Source: Agarivorans sp050870875
GTDB lineage: Bacteria > Pseudomonadota > Gammaproteobacteria > Enterobacterales > Celerinatantimonadaceae
DNA: 64,000 nucleotides
Reading direction: 5' to 3'
NCBI RefSeq assembly: GCF_050870875.2
Contig: NZ_CP194041.2
Coordinates: 2,356,001-2,420,000 of the forward strand
A program made the position numbers and the translations under genes. This document shows positions 17,943 to 27,355 of this stretch, one piece after another. Positions within the stretch are counted from its first letter, which is position 1. Each line of letters starts with the position of its first letter. Below the pieces are notes generated by a model. That model searched no databases and had not been told where the DNA came from. It was given only the letters and a program-made list of their open reading frames with translations.

Positions 17943-19967
17943 ATGACCAAATACCCGCACTTATTAGCGCCCCTGGATTTAGGTTTCACCCAGTTGTCTA
18001 GCCGTGTATTGATGGGCTCTATGCATACAGGCTTAGAGGAAGAGAAAGGCGGTTTTGCCAAACTTGCAGCCTTTTATGCGCAGAGAGCAAAGGGAGGTGT
18101 TGGTTTGATCGTCACTGGTGGGATTGCGCCAAACTTTCGCGGCCGATTAACGCCTAATGGTTGCCAGCTCAGTTTTCCATGGCAAATCAAAAAACATCGC
18201 CTCATCACCGAGGCAGTTCATCAACAGGGGGGAAAGATAGCACTGCAAATTTTGCATGCAGGCCGCTATGCTTATCATCCATTTTCGGTCAGTGCCAGTA
18301 AGATTAAAGCGCCAATTAACCCGTTTAAACCTAAGGCAATGAGCGAGCGACAAATATTGAGCACCATTAAAGATTTTGCAACTAGCGCGAAACTTGCTCA
18401 ACGTGCTGGCTATGATGGTGTGGAAATTATGGGCTCGGAAGGTTATTTAATTAACCAGTTTATTTGCGCGCGAACCAACCAACGCAATGATAGCTGGGGT
18501 GGCAGCTATTGTAATCGTATCAAATTCGCGTTGGCGGTAGTGAAACAAACTCGGGATCTTGTGGGGCAAAATTTCATCATCATTTTTCGTTTATCGATGT
18601 TAGACCTGGTTGAAAAAGGCAGTACGTTAGAAGAAGTTATTCACTTAGCAAAAGCTTTGGAGCTGGCGGGGGTGACACTACTGAACACTGGTATTGGGTG
18701 GCACGAAGCCAGAGTGCCTACCATCGCGACGAGTGTGCCGCGTGGTGCGTTTTCTTGGGTGACGGAAAAAATAAAACAACACCTTAGTATTCCTTTGGTC
18801 GCGGTGAACCGAATTAATACACCCGAGATTGCTGAGAACATCTTAAGTTCTGGCCAAGCGGATATGGTATCGATGGCGAGACCTTTACTTGCCGATCCGT
18901 TGTTTGTACAAAAGGCTAAAGCGGATCAGTCTGAGCTGATTAATACTTGTATTGCGTGTAATCAAGCATGTTTAGATCATGTGTTTAAACAACGGCGCGC
19001 CAGTTGCTTGGTGAACCCGCAGGCATGTTACGAAACCGAGTTAACATTCTCCCCGGTGATGGAAGCTAAAAACATTGCGGTGGTGGGCGCGGGTCCGGCA
19101 GGATTAGCTTTTGCTTGTTATGCAGCACAACGCGGGCATCGAGTGACTATTTATGATGCGGCAGATCAGATTGGCGGGCAATTCAATTACGCAAAGCAGA
19201 TCCCTGGTAAAGAAGAGTTCTATGAAACTTTGCGGTATTTTTCAAATCAGATTAAACATTTAGGGATAATTTTAAAGCTAAATACTAAGCTAGATTCGGC
19301 GATGCTGGCCCAGTTGTCGGTCGATGAAGTGGTGATCGCTACTGGGATTGTGCCGAGAACGCCGCCCATCGAAGGCATCGCGCATCCTAAGGTCTATAAC
19401 TATTTAGATGTACTAAAGGATCATAAAACAGTAGGGGAGCGGGTTGCAATTATTGGGGCAGGTGGTATTGGTTTTGACGTGGCTGAGTATTTGGTGGAAC
19501 AACAGCCGTCCTTAGCCACCAATCTTGATCGTTGGTTAGACAATTGGGGCATTGACTCTACTATGTCCAATGCTGGTGGCTTGAAAAAGGAGGTCTTAAA
19601 GCATCATCCTTTACGACAAGTTTTTCTGTGTCAGCGTAAGGCGAGCAGGGTCGGTAAAGGGCTTGGTAAGACCACTGGATGGATCCATCGTGAAAGTTTA
19701 AAGCAAAATGGGGTCACAATGCTTGCTGGGGTAGAATATCTCAAAATTGACGATCAGGGTTTACACATCAAAATCGATGGCGTGCAATCGGTATTGGAAG
19801 TTGATCATGTTGTGGTATGTGCAGGCCAAGAAAGTTTACGTTCGTTGCATGAAGAACTAAGCGCTTTAGGTCGTCATTCGCATCTGATTGGTGGGGCATT
19901 TTTGGCATCAGAACTTGATGCAAAAGCGGCTATTCGTCAAGGCGCTGAATTGGCCGCGATGATATAA
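17943..19967 (+). CDS. fadH: 2,4-dienoyl-CoA reductase (NADPH)
   Basis: Reduces 2,4-dienoyl-CoA during beta-oxidation of unsaturated fatty acids. 674 residues from ATG 17943, with GAGG upstream; a GTG at 17934 would add three. An Old Yellow Enzyme-type FMN barrel (about 1-335) is followed by the 4Fe-4S cluster cysteines (CIACNQAC, then ASCLVNP, about 335-360). Then come an FAD-binding GAGPAGL motif (near 385) and a second dinucleotide motif GAGGIGFD (near 510). It aligns along its whole length with E. coli FadH, including HAGRY and GIGWHEARVPTIAT. It is divergent from sppA. Confidence 0.97.
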   Translation: MTKYPHLLAPLDLGFTQLSSRVLMGSMHTGLEEEKGGFAKLAAFYAQRAKGGVGLIVTGGIAPNFRGRLTPNGCQLSFPWQIKKHRLITEAVHQQGGKIALQILHAGRYAYHPFSVSASKIKAPINPFKPKAMSERQILSTIKDFATSAKLAQRAGYDGVEIMGSEGYLINQFICARTNQRNDSWGGSYCNRIKFALAVVKQTRDLVGQNFIIIFRLSMLDLVEKGSTLEEVIHLAKALELAGVTLLNTGIGWHEARVPTIATSVPRGAFSWVTEKIKQHLSIPLVAVNRINTPEIAENILSSGQADMVSMARPLLADPLFVQKAKADQSELINTCIACNQACLDHVFKQRRASCLVNPQACYETELTFSPVMEAKNIAVVGAGPAGLAFACYAAQRGHRVTIYDAADQIGGQFNYAKQIPGKEEFYETLRYFSNQIKHLGIILKLNTKLDSAMLAQLSVDEVVIATGIVPRTPPIEGIAHPKVYNYLDVLKDHKTVGERVAIIGAGGIGFDVAEYLVEQQPSLATNLDRWLDNWGIDSTMSNAGGLKKEVLKHHPLRQVFLCQRKASRVGKGLGKTTGWIHRESLKQNGVTMLAGVEYLKIDDQGLHIKIDGVQSVLEVDHVVVCAGQESLRSLHEELSALGRHSHLIGGAFLASELDAKAAIRQGAELAAMI

Positions 19968-20159
19968 GCAGTCATGCTGGTTATCTAGGCTTACACATCG
20001 ATGAAGAGCAAGCAGTTTGTACCCCGCAAGCTATCGTTATAGCTACATTTTTGATTAATGTGGGCTTGTTAATCCTTTAGCTAACAAGGGGCAAGCAGCG
20101 CTTTACTTTTATGATATTTCAATCACAATGGTGTTACATTTTAACTCTTAAGGATCACA

Positions 20160-20699
20160 ATGAACGCCTTAGACTTATTATTAGAGCGTCAGTCTTGTGC
20201 GCGTTTGGCCGCACCAGCTCCAGAGGGGGCTGAACTAGAAGTAATTTGGAATGCAGGTTTACGAGCGCCTGACCACGGTGGATTAACACCTTGGCGTTTC
20301 ATCCATGTGAGTGGTGAAGGGCTCACTAGACTCTCCTCCATTTTTGAAAAAGCGGCGTTTGCCGAGCAAGCCGATGAAGAAAAAGCGAGAGCGATGCCTT
20401 TTCGAGCGCCGCTGATTACGATTGTGATCGCATCACCTAAATCGCATACCAAAGTTCCTGAGATAGAACAGGTGCTCTCTGCCGGTTGTGCTGTACAAGC
20501 AATGCAAATGGCAGCGCTTGCTCAAGGTTATAACGGAATATGGCGCACAGGAGCGATGGCTTATAGCTCAATTGTTAACGACGAATTGGGACTCGCTGAA
20601 CAAGAGTCTATTGTTGGATTTTTGTATTTAGGCAGTCCCCAAGTAAAACCGAATAAACATAAACAGTTAGCCTTTAAAGATTATGTTAGCTGGCTTTAG
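20160..20699 (+). CDS. ydjA: NAD(P)H nitroreductase YdjA-like
   Basis: Small FMN-dependent nitroreductase of 179 residues (E. coli YdjA 183). The N-terminal RQSCARLAAPAP and the DHGGLTPWRFI stretch near 37-47 mark the family's FMN-binding region. The C-terminal GFLYLG and the final KDYVSWL also fit. The physiological substrate is unknown. TAAGGA lies just upstream of the ATG. In E. coli ydjA is beside sppA; here fadH lies between them. Confidence 0.9.
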   Translation: MNALDLLLERQSCARLAAPAPEGAELEVIWNAGLRAPDHGGLTPWRFIHVSGEGLTRLSSIFEKAAFAEQADEEKARAMPFRAPLITIVIASPKSHTKVPEIEQVLSAGCAVQAMQMAALAQGYNGIWRTGAMAYSSIVNDELGLAEQESIVGFLYLGSPQVKPNKHKQLAFKDYVSWL

Positions 20700-20825
20700 T
20701 TTTCCCGGGGAATGTCATGTGGCTTGTTTATCGATTTCAAGACTTGCAGGGTTGCTTGATACAGAGACATTGATGGCTATTTGAAGTCGCGGGTTATTAC
20801 GTTTTTTTATCGCATGACGGGTTAC

Positions 20826-20870
20826 TTTCAGTCTAAACCTAAGTTACAGTTACTTCGGTTTAGACTGAAA
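20826..20870. repeat. Inverted repeat between ydjA and the DUF3334 gene
   Basis: TTTCAGTCTAAACC (20826-20839) is the perfect inverse of 20857-20870. AAGT/ACTT extends the stem after a mismatch. It sits between two convergent genes and probably serves as a two-way terminator, although the T runs lie within or before the stem and not after it. Confidence 0.6.
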
Positions 20871-20911
20871 AAATAGCGGTATCACTTAATCAATAGGTTC
20901 AGTCGACAGGC

Positions 20912-21595
20912 TTAAATACCGAGCTCATCGAGTAAATCTTGATCAATGGTTGCGGTCGCAGTGGCTATACTGGCTTGTTCTGATTTTTTATCGAGAGCAG
21001 CTTGCTCAATTAGTGCATCAGGATCAACATCATCTTCTGTTTCAAATTCATGCAACTTAATGAACTCAGTTTTGTCCATCGCCAACTCCAAGTAAAAGAT
21101 GTTATTTTTTGCGGTGGTAAAGGTTACTCGGCGAGCTTGTGGGCGATCCAAGTTGGTATCGATAGAAATTAATACCTGTTTGTTTAACGCTAACATTTTG
21201 GGTTGATTCTGGGTGAGCGAAGTTTGCAATTCTTTGCCGATCACTCCGGTAAAGTAGCCAACCATCTGATTCATCAACTCACCCATAACATTTCCCACTT
21301 CGTCGGCTGTATGTTGTTGTGCTAGTTCTGACTCAGGGATCCCCATATGCAACATGTAATTTCTATAAATCTCCATGGCAGCAGGAGCGGTAAAATTAAT
21401 TACCACTAAACCAGAGAATCCACCATCGAATAACACAAAACAACCAATGTCGGGTTTTAAACAGGTTTTGTTAATTTTTTGCACCATCGCTGAGAATCTA
21501 ATGTCACTGGCGGTCGCCTTACTTAAGACATTGGTGACGGAATTACAGAGGGTTAATAATACATCTTCAGTGGTGACAACTTTCAATCTTTTCAT
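20912..21595 (-). CDS. DUF3334-family, CheX/CheC-like protein
   Basis: 227 residues, cytoplasmic, no signal peptide. The segment DEVGNVMGELMNQMVGYFTG (about 97-116) resembles the E..N...G core of CheC/CheX/FliY phosphatases, and the flanking alpha-beta pattern fits that fold. The C-terminal 40 residues are acidic and low in complexity (EDDVDPDALIEQ, then an Ala/Thr-rich tail). I recall it as DUF3334 of Vibrio and Shewanella. A role in removing phosphate from a response regulator is inference. No chemotaxis genes are adjacent. Confidence 0.7.
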   Translation of the reverse strand: MKRLKVVTTEDVLLTLCNSVTNVLSKATASDIRFSAMVQKINKTCLKPDIGCFVLFDGGFSGLVVINFTAPAAMEIYRNYMLHMGIPESELAQQHTADEVGNVMGELMNQMVGYFTGVIGKELQTSLTQNQPKMLALNKQVLISIDTNLDRPQARRVTFTTAKNNIFYLELAMDKTEFIKLHEFETEDDVDPDALIEQAALDKKSEQASIATATATIDQDLLDELGI

Positions 21596-21729
21596 GTAGA
21601 TCCTTCTTAAAATCGCAATGACTTTTACATTATTAATGCGCCTAAGTATGGATGATGAGTCGGGTGCTGTATAGTTTTGTTTATCCTCTATGAGGACTCA
21701 ATCAAGCTCATGCTTAACAAAGTAGGTAC

Positions 21730-21756
21730 AAAAAAGCCCCAGTCTTTGGGGCTTTT
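21730..21756 (-). terminator. Intrinsic terminator of asnS
   Basis: On the minus strand AAAAGCCCC, a 7-base loop, GGGGCTTTT, then more T (to 21730). Lies 25 bp after the asnS stop. Confidence 0.92.
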
Positions 21757-21781
21757 CAAATAACCAATCATACCTGAGAGT

Positions 21782-23182
21782 TTAGTACTCTGCGTTTTTA
21801 GGTGCGCGTGGAAAAGGAATTACATCGCGAATATTGGTCATACCGGTAACATAAGAGACTAAACGTTCAAAACCTAAACCAAAGCCTGAGTGCGGCACAG
21901 TCCCGTAACGACGTAGATCGCGATACCAAGAGTAGTCATCTTTATCTAAGCCCAGCTCAGCGAGGCGTTTATCGAGCACGTCTAAACGCTCTTCGCGCTG
22001 ACTACCACCAATTATCTCACCAATGCCTGGTGCTAATACATCCATCGCCGCAACAGTTTTGCCATCGTCATTTTGGCGCATGTAGAAGGCCTTAATGTCT
22101 TTGGGATAGTTTTTGACGACCACCGGAGCTTTGAAGTGTTCTTCGGCTAAGTAGCGTTCGTGTTCTGAAGACATATCGATGCCCCATTCTACGTCGAATT
22201 CAAACTTGCGACCGGAATCGATTAGAATTTGAATTGCGTCGCTGTAATCGACCTGCGCGAAATCTGCTTCAACAAAATTTTGTAGGCGACTCACGGCTTG
22301 TTTGTTGACCCGCTGGGCAAAGAAATTCATATCATCCATGCGCTCGTCCAATACCGCTTTAAATACATACTTAAGCATATCTTCGGCGAGTTTGGCGGCA
22401 TCGTTTAAATCGGCAAAGGCGACTTCTGGTTCAACCATCCAAAATTCGGCCAAATGGCGACTGGTATTCGAATTTTCAGCGCGAAACGTCGGTCCGAAGG
22501 TGTAGACCTTGGATAATGCACAGGCGTAGGTTTCCACATTTAATTGACCGGATACCGTAAGAAAAGTCTCTTTACCAAAGAAGTCTTGTTGGTAATCGAT
22601 TTCGCCTTTGTCATCTAAAGGTAAGTTGTTCATGTCTAGCGTGGATACGCGGAACATTTCACCTGCACCTTCAGTATCACTACCAGTAATGATTGGGGTG
22701 CTTACCCACATATAACCCTGCTGATGATAGAAGCGGTGAATCGCTTGCGCCAAACAGTTTCGGACTCGAGTCACGGCACCAATTACATTGGTGCGTGGTC
22801 GTAGGTGGGCATGTTCACGAAGATATTCAATACTGTGGCGTTTGGCTGACATTGGGTAACTATCGGGATTTTCAACCCAACCCAGCACTTCAACTTGCTC
22901 GGCCTGGATTTCAAAGGACTGGCCTTGTCCGGGGGATTCTACCACTTCACCACTAACCATTACCGAACAACCTGCGGTAAGCTTTAACACATCATTCTCG
23001 TAATTAGATAGAGTATTGGGAGCGACCGCCTGAATTGCCTCAAAACATGAGCCATCGTGAATGGCTAAAAAAGAAAGACCAGCTTTAGAATCGCGGCGAG
23101 TGCGGATCCACCCTTTGATAGTAACTTGTTGACCAACGCTGAATTTACCACTCAATACGTCTGTCACTGAAGAATGCGTCAT
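21782..23182 (-). CDS. asnS: Asparaginyl-tRNA synthetase
   Basis: Charges tRNA-Asn with asparagine (class IIb). From ATG 23182 the protein has 466 residues, the same as E. coli, and TTGGAG lies upstream; the TTG at 23200 would add six residues. An N-terminal OB-fold anticodon-binding domain with GWIRTRRDSKAG is followed by the class II core: motif 2 in FRAENSNTSRHLAEFWM and motif 3 in GFGLGFERLVSYVTG. Ends before a strong terminator. Confidence 0.98.
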   Translation of the reverse strand: MTHSSVTDVLSGKFSVGQQVTIKGWIRTRRDSKAGLSFLAIHDGSCFEAIQAVAPNTLSNYENDVLKLTAGCSVMVSGEVVESPGQGQSFEIQAEQVEVLGWVENPDSYPMSAKRHSIEYLREHAHLRPRTNVIGAVTRVRNCLAQAIHRFYHQQGYMWVSTPIITGSDTEGAGEMFRVSTLDMNNLPLDDKGEIDYQQDFFGKETFLTVSGQLNVETYACALSKVYTFGPTFRAENSNTSRHLAEFWMVEPEVAFADLNDAAKLAEDMLKYVFKAVLDERMDDMNFFAQRVNKQAVSRLQNFVEADFAQVDYSDAIQILIDSGRKFEFDVEWGIDMSSEHERYLAEEHFKAPVVVKNYPKDIKAFYMRQNDDGKTVAAMDVLAPGIGEIIGGSQREERLDVLDKRLAELGLDKDDYSWYRDLRRYGTVPHSGFGLGFERLVSYVTGMTNIRDVIPFPRAPKNAEY

Positions 23183-23335
23183 AGCAAACAATTGCTCCAA
23201 TCTGATAGTGCTAAAATTATAAGGGAACCAATGTTACTTGGTGAGGCCAAAGACTCAAGTAAAAATTGATAAAACATTAGAAATCGCTATGTTATCTTAA
23301 TTAAACTGCTGAGTATTCAGAATATAGGTAAGCGA

Positions 23336-23704
23336 ATGCCAAAAAAACGAATCGAGCGAAGAAAGGGCCCTGACGGCTTACAAAAATTATTTGTGCTGTT
23401 TTCTTTGTTAGCTTGGGGGGCTTTCTTGGCAGCTCTCATCGTTTATCACTACGCTCGTCCGGAAATAGCCTATTCGGCATTTCAACCTAATGATGGGGTG
23501 GGTTACCGTGATCACTGGCAAGAAAACCTGCGAACGGTGTTTGTTTATTTGTTGTGGACTTGTTGTGGGATTACTCTGACCACGATCGGCTTCAATTGGA
23601 GTCGATCCCGCCGCAAGGGGGATCATTTCATTATTAACATGGGCTTATTAGCTTTGATCGTGTTAACCACTTTGTTTGCATACTACTTAAATGTTTTTTC
23701 TTAG
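23336..23704 (+). CDS. Small membrane protein of unknown function, three predicted membrane segments
   Basis: 122 residues. The basic N-terminus (KKRIERRKG) is followed by hydrophobic segments at about 17-40, 68-86 and 100-120. The loop between the first two contains aromatic and charged residues. TAGGTAAG lies upstream of the ATG. It is divergent from asnS and converges on bioA. I recall similar conserved hypothetical proteins in Shewanella-like genomes but no function. The coding call rests on the good ribosome site and the coherent membrane pattern. Confidence 0.7.
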   Translation: MPKKRIERRKGPDGLQKLFVLFSLLAWGAFLAALIVYHYARPEIAYSAFQPNDGVGYRDHWQENLRTVFVYLLWTCCGITLTTIGFNWSRSRRKGDHFIINMGLLALIVLTTLFAYYLNVFS

Positions 23705-23755
23705 TATTGTAGCGCCTTGTCCTTCAAGTTATCGCCAACCAAAGACCCTACTTAG

Positions 23756-25042
23756 TTAGTCATGTCTTGTATCAAGTTCAGCTAACGCAGTATAGATAGC
23801 ATGGCATAATTTGCTGAGTTGTTGGGCACTGATCACGTAGGGCGGCATGATGTAGACTAATTTTCCAAAAGGTCTGATCCATACTCCAAGTTCAACAAAT
23901 TTGGCCTGAATATCAGCGACATTTACCGCCATCTCAGTTTCCACGACCCCGATCGCGCCTAATACCCGAACATCGGCCACCGCGTTAAGCTGTTGGCAAA
24001 TCGCTAACTGTTTTTTTAGTTGCTGTTCGATAGCCGCGACCTGTTGTTGCCATGGCCCATTTTGGAGTCGGTCGATACTGGCGCAGGCAACGGCACAGGC
24101 GAGGGGATTTCCCATAAATGTCGGACCATGCATAAATACACCAGCCTCGCCACTACAGATGGTGTTGGCAATGGTTTTGCTGGTGAGAGTGGCGGCCAAA
24201 CTCATATAGCCTCCAGTAAGTCCCTTACCTAAACAAAGTATGTCAGGCGCAATATCGGCATGTTCACAGGCAAACAGTTTACCAGTACGGCCAAACCCGG
24301 TTGCGATTTCATCGGCAATCAACAGTAATCCGTAGTGGTCGCAAAGACGCCTTAGTTGTTTTAAATACTGAGGATGGTAAATTCGCATCCCTCCTGCACC
24401 TTGTACAATGGGCTCGATAATTACCGCGGCGATTTGTGAGTGGTGGGCGTCTAACATCTGTTGCATCGGTATAAAATCTTTTGGATCCCATGCTTGATCA
24501 AAGCGAGTTTGTGGTGCAGCGCAAAATAGATGTTCAGGCAGGAAACCTTGATAAAGCTGATGCATGCCGCCTTGCGGATCGCATACTGACATAGCGCCAA
24601 ATGTATCGCCATGGTAACCGTGACGAATAGTGGCAAACTTAGTCCGTTTTTGGCCTTTAGCATGCCAGTACTGCAAGGCCATTTTCAAGGCCACTTCCAC
24701 CGCGACGGATCCCGAATCGCTAATAAAAACCTGTTCTAAGGATGCTGGTGTTAAGTCGACTAAACGCTTGGCAAGCTCTACCGCGGGTTGATGAGTTAAA
24801 CCACCAAACATCACGTGTGACATTTTAGCTAATTGCTCGCTGGCGGCTTGATCTAACTCTTTGACTTGATACCCGTGAATGCAGGCCCACCAAGAAGCCA
24901 TGCCATCAACCAAACGTCGGCCGTCTTCGAGTTCAATTTCACAGCCGGATGCTGACGCCACCGCATAACAGGGCAGAGGAGCAATTGATGAGGTGTAAGG
25001 ATGCCAAAGATGGTCTTGATCGAACTGAATATCTGTGCTCAT
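23756..25042 (-). CDS. bioA: Adenosylmethionine-8-amino-7-oxononanoate aminotransferase
   Basis: PLP-dependent class III aminotransferase that converts KAPA to DAPA with SAM as amino donor, in biotin synthesis. 428 residues, as expected. LWHPYTS near the N-terminus, GMASWWACIHGY, the DEIATGFGRTG cofactor Asp region and the GKGLTGGYMSLAAT lysine (near residue 275) are all present. It is transcribed divergently from bioBFCD, the arrangement found in E. coli. Confidence 0.97.
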   Translation of the reverse strand: MSTDIQFDQDHLWHPYTSSIAPLPCYAVASASGCEIELEDGRRLVDGMASWWACIHGYQVKELDQAASEQLAKMSHVMFGGLTHQPAVELAKRLVDLTPASLEQVFISDSGSVAVEVALKMALQYWHAKGQKRTKFATIRHGYHGDTFGAMSVCDPQGGMHQLYQGFLPEHLFCAAPQTRFDQAWDPKDFIPMQQMLDAHHSQIAAVIIEPIVQGAGGMRIYHPQYLKQLRRLCDHYGLLLIADEIATGFGRTGKLFACEHADIAPDILCLGKGLTGGYMSLAATLTSKTIANTICSGEAGVFMHGPTFMGNPLACAVACASIDRLQNGPWQQQVAAIEQQLKKQLAICQQLNAVADVRVLGAIGVVETEMAVNVADIQAKFVELGVWIRPFGKLVYIMPPYVISAQQLSKLCHAIYTALAELDTRHD

Positions 25043-25078
25043 TATTTAACCGTTAGTAAAGTTTTGGGTAATTTGAAG

Positions 25079-25106
25079 TTGACAGCTGGCTGGCTGTGGA
25101 TAGACT
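25079..25106 (+). promoter_or_regulatory. Probable bioBFCD promoter
   Basis: TTGACA (25079-25084), a 16-base spacer, then TAGACT (25101-25106), about 33 bp before the bioB start. The -35 hexamer is perfect; the -10 matches four of six. I see no convincing BirA operator (TTGTAAACC ... GGTTTACAA) across it. Confidence 0.6.
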
Positions 25107-25139
25107 AGCCGAATACTCTATTTAATGAAAGTTTTAGTT

Positions 25140-26192
25140 ATGACTCAAACACTTCGCCATGATTGGACTGTTAACGAAGTTAATGCGCTGTTTTCGCTGC
25201 CATTTAATGATCTGATGTTTCAAGCTCAATGTGTACATCGAGCTAATTTTGACCCAAACCAGGTTCAAGTTTCTACTTTGCTATCGATTAAAACTGGTGC
25301 TTGTCCAGAAGATTGCAAGTATTGCCCACAGAGTGCTCACCACAAGACCGATCTAAAAACAGAACGTCTATTGGAAGTTGAGCATGTCCTTAAAGAAGCC
25401 GAAAAAGCCAAGGCGAATGGTTCAACTCGGTTTTGTATGGGCGCTGCTTGGAAAAACCCGAAACAGCGGGATATGCCTTACCTCGTCAAAATGGTTGAGG
25501 GCGTCAAACAGATGGGAATGGAAACTTGTATGACGCTGGGTATGCTAGAAAAACAACAGGCTGAACGCTTAGCCGAAGCTGGTTTAGATTACTACAACCA
25601 TAATCTCGATACTTCGCGCGAGTTTTATCAAGAAATTATTACCACTCGTACCTATGATCAGCGCCTAGATACTTTAGAACATGTGCGCTCTGCCGGCATG
25701 AAAGTCTGTTCTGGTGGCATTATGGGAATGGGAGAAACCGCCACCGATCGCAGTGCTTTGTTAGTGCAACTGGCGAATCTACCGAGTCATCCCGAAAGTG
25801 TACCCATCAATATGTTGGTAAAAGTCAAGGGAACCTTGTTGGAAGATGTTGAAGACATGGACCAGTTTGACTTTATTCGTTGCATCGCTGTCGCTCGAAT
25901 AATGATGCCGCGCTCTCATGTTCGCTTATCGGCTGGTCGCGAGGAAATGAATCAACAGGTTCAGGCACTTTGTTTTATGGCGGGCGCAAACTCCATTTTT
26001 TATGGTTGTAAGTTATTAACCACACCAAATCCAGATGAAAACCAAGATTTACAGTTGTTTAATAAATTGGGCATTCGCCCAGAATCGGCAGAACTCAAGC
26101 ATGGCACCGAAGAACAAGAGCAAGATCTGTATCAGTCTTTGATTCAACAACAGAATCAAGCCGATAATGCTTTCTTTTATGATGCCTCTTAA
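25140..26192 (+). CDS. bioB: Biotin synthase
   Basis: Radical SAM enzyme that inserts sulfur into dethiobiotin. From ATG 25140 it has 350 residues, aligning best with E. coli BioB (346); ATG 25125 is an alternative. The radical SAM cluster motif CPEDCKYC is at about 52-59. The second-cluster ligands lie in RFCMGAAW, ETCMTLG and KVCSGG, with Arg in RLSAGR. bioF begins at the last base of its stop codon, so translation is coupled. Confidence 0.97.
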   Translation: MTQTLRHDWTVNEVNALFSLPFNDLMFQAQCVHRANFDPNQVQVSTLLSIKTGACPEDCKYCPQSAHHKTDLKTERLLEVEHVLKEAEKAKANGSTRFCMGAAWKNPKQRDMPYLVKMVEGVKQMGMETCMTLGMLEKQQAERLAEAGLDYYNHNLDTSREFYQEIITTRTYDQRLDTLEHVRSAGMKVCSGGIMGMGETATDRSALLVQLANLPSHPESVPINMLVKVKGTLLEDVEDMDQFDFIRCIAVARIMMPRSHVRLSAGREEMNQQVQALCFMAGANSIFYGCKLLTTPNPDENQDLQLFNKLGIRPESAELKHGTEEQEQDLYQSLIQQQNQADNAFFYDAS

Positions 26193-27355
26193 TGGCTTTC
26201 GAGTTTATTCATCAGCAAGTCCAGCAACGTAAAGTTAAACAACTGGTGCGCGAGCGATTTTGCCTCGGTAGCGGCCAGGGTCGCTTCATTCAGGTTTCTG
26301 ATCAGCAATATTTAAATTTCTCCAGTAATGATTACTTGGGGTTGTCGCAACATCCCAAGGTTATTGCCGGCTGGAAGAACGCAGCTGATCAGTACGGAAC
26401 GGGCAGTGGTGGCTCACCTTTGGTGACCGGGTATCAATTACCACATCATCAACTCGAACAGGCTTTATGTGAGTGGCAGGGAAAAGCTGCGGCTTTATTA
26501 TTTAGCAGTGGATTTAGCGCGAATCAGGGGATCATTAAAGCTTTGCTCAGTAAGCAAGACTTGTTGTTGCAAGATAAATTGAATCATGCATCGTTAATGG
26601 AAGCAGGGAGTTTATCCGCTGCTCAGTTTAAACGTTTTACGCATAATTCGACGGAACGTTTGCAAACCTTACTGGCTAGCCGTAAGGCGAATAATTGCTT
26701 AGTGATCACCGAGGGTGTATTTAGCATGGATGGGGATCAAGCCCCGTTAAATGCAATCAGCCGTCTATGTAAGCAGCATGATGCTTGGCTAATGGTCGAT
26801 GATGCCCATGGCGTGGGTTGTCTCGGTGATCAAGGGCGAGGCAGTATTCAAGATGCAGACTTAGCAGCAGATGACATTCAATTGCAAATGTTAACCTTTG
26901 GTAAGGCCTTAGGGGTCTCTGGTGCGGCGGTGTTATGTGATAGTTCGGTGCGAGATTATCTGATTAATTTTGATCGCAGTTATATCTACTCTACCGCAAT
27001 GCCAGCAGCACAAGCTGCAGCCGTCACTGAAGCTATCGCAGTGCTGCAAACTGAACCGGAATTTCAAGAAACGCTACACCAAAATATCCGATTATTTAAA
27101 AATCTTGGCAGAGATTTAGGCTTACCCTTGCTTGAGTCAGATACGGCAATTCAACCGATTATTTTAGGTTCAAGTGAGCGCGCTTTATGGATCAGCGAGC
27201 AACTCAAGTTGCGTGGCTTTTGGGTCAGTGCAATACGTCCACCAACTGTTCCGGTAAATACGGCTCGGTTGAGAGTGACCTTAAGTAGCTCTCATCGGGC
27301 TGATGATATCTCTCGTTTATTGGACACTTTGGTTGATTTATTAAGAATTGAATGA
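26192..27355 (+). CDS. bioF: 8-amino-7-oxononanoate synthase
   Basis: PLP enzyme that joins pimeloyl-ACP (or pimeloyl-CoA) and alanine to give KAPA. 387 residues, the usual length. NDYLGLSQHP, GSGGSPLVTGY, the DDAHGVG cofactor motif and TFGKALGVSGAA with the Schiff-base Lys are visible. It overlaps the bioB stop by one base (TAATG) and is overlapped by bioC by four. Confidence 0.97.
   Translation: MAFEFIHQQVQQRKVKQLVRERFCLGSGQGRFIQVSDQQYLNFSSNDYLGLSQHPKVIAGWKNAADQYGTGSGGSPLVTGYQLPHHQLEQALCEWQGKAAALLFSSGFSANQGIIKALLSKQDLLLQDKLNHASLMEAGSLSAAQFKRFTHNSTERLQTLLASRKANNCLVITEGVFSMDGDQAPLNAISRLCKQHDAWLMVDDAHGVGCLGDQGRGSIQDADLAADDIQLQMLTFGKALGVSGAAVLCDSSVRDYLINFDRSYIYSTAMPAAQAAAVTEAIAVLQTEPEFQETLHQNIRLFKNLGRDLGLPLLESDTAIQPIILGSSERALWISEQLKLRGFWVSAIRPPTVPVNTARLRVTLSSSHRADDISRLLDTLVDLLRIE

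Noticed and set aside
25043..25078. Possible BirA operator: TTTAACC, 15 bases, GGTAATT between bioA and bioB
   Set aside because: The spacing fits, but only the left half resembles the consensus. The right half matches just GGT, and the arms are not good inverse copies.
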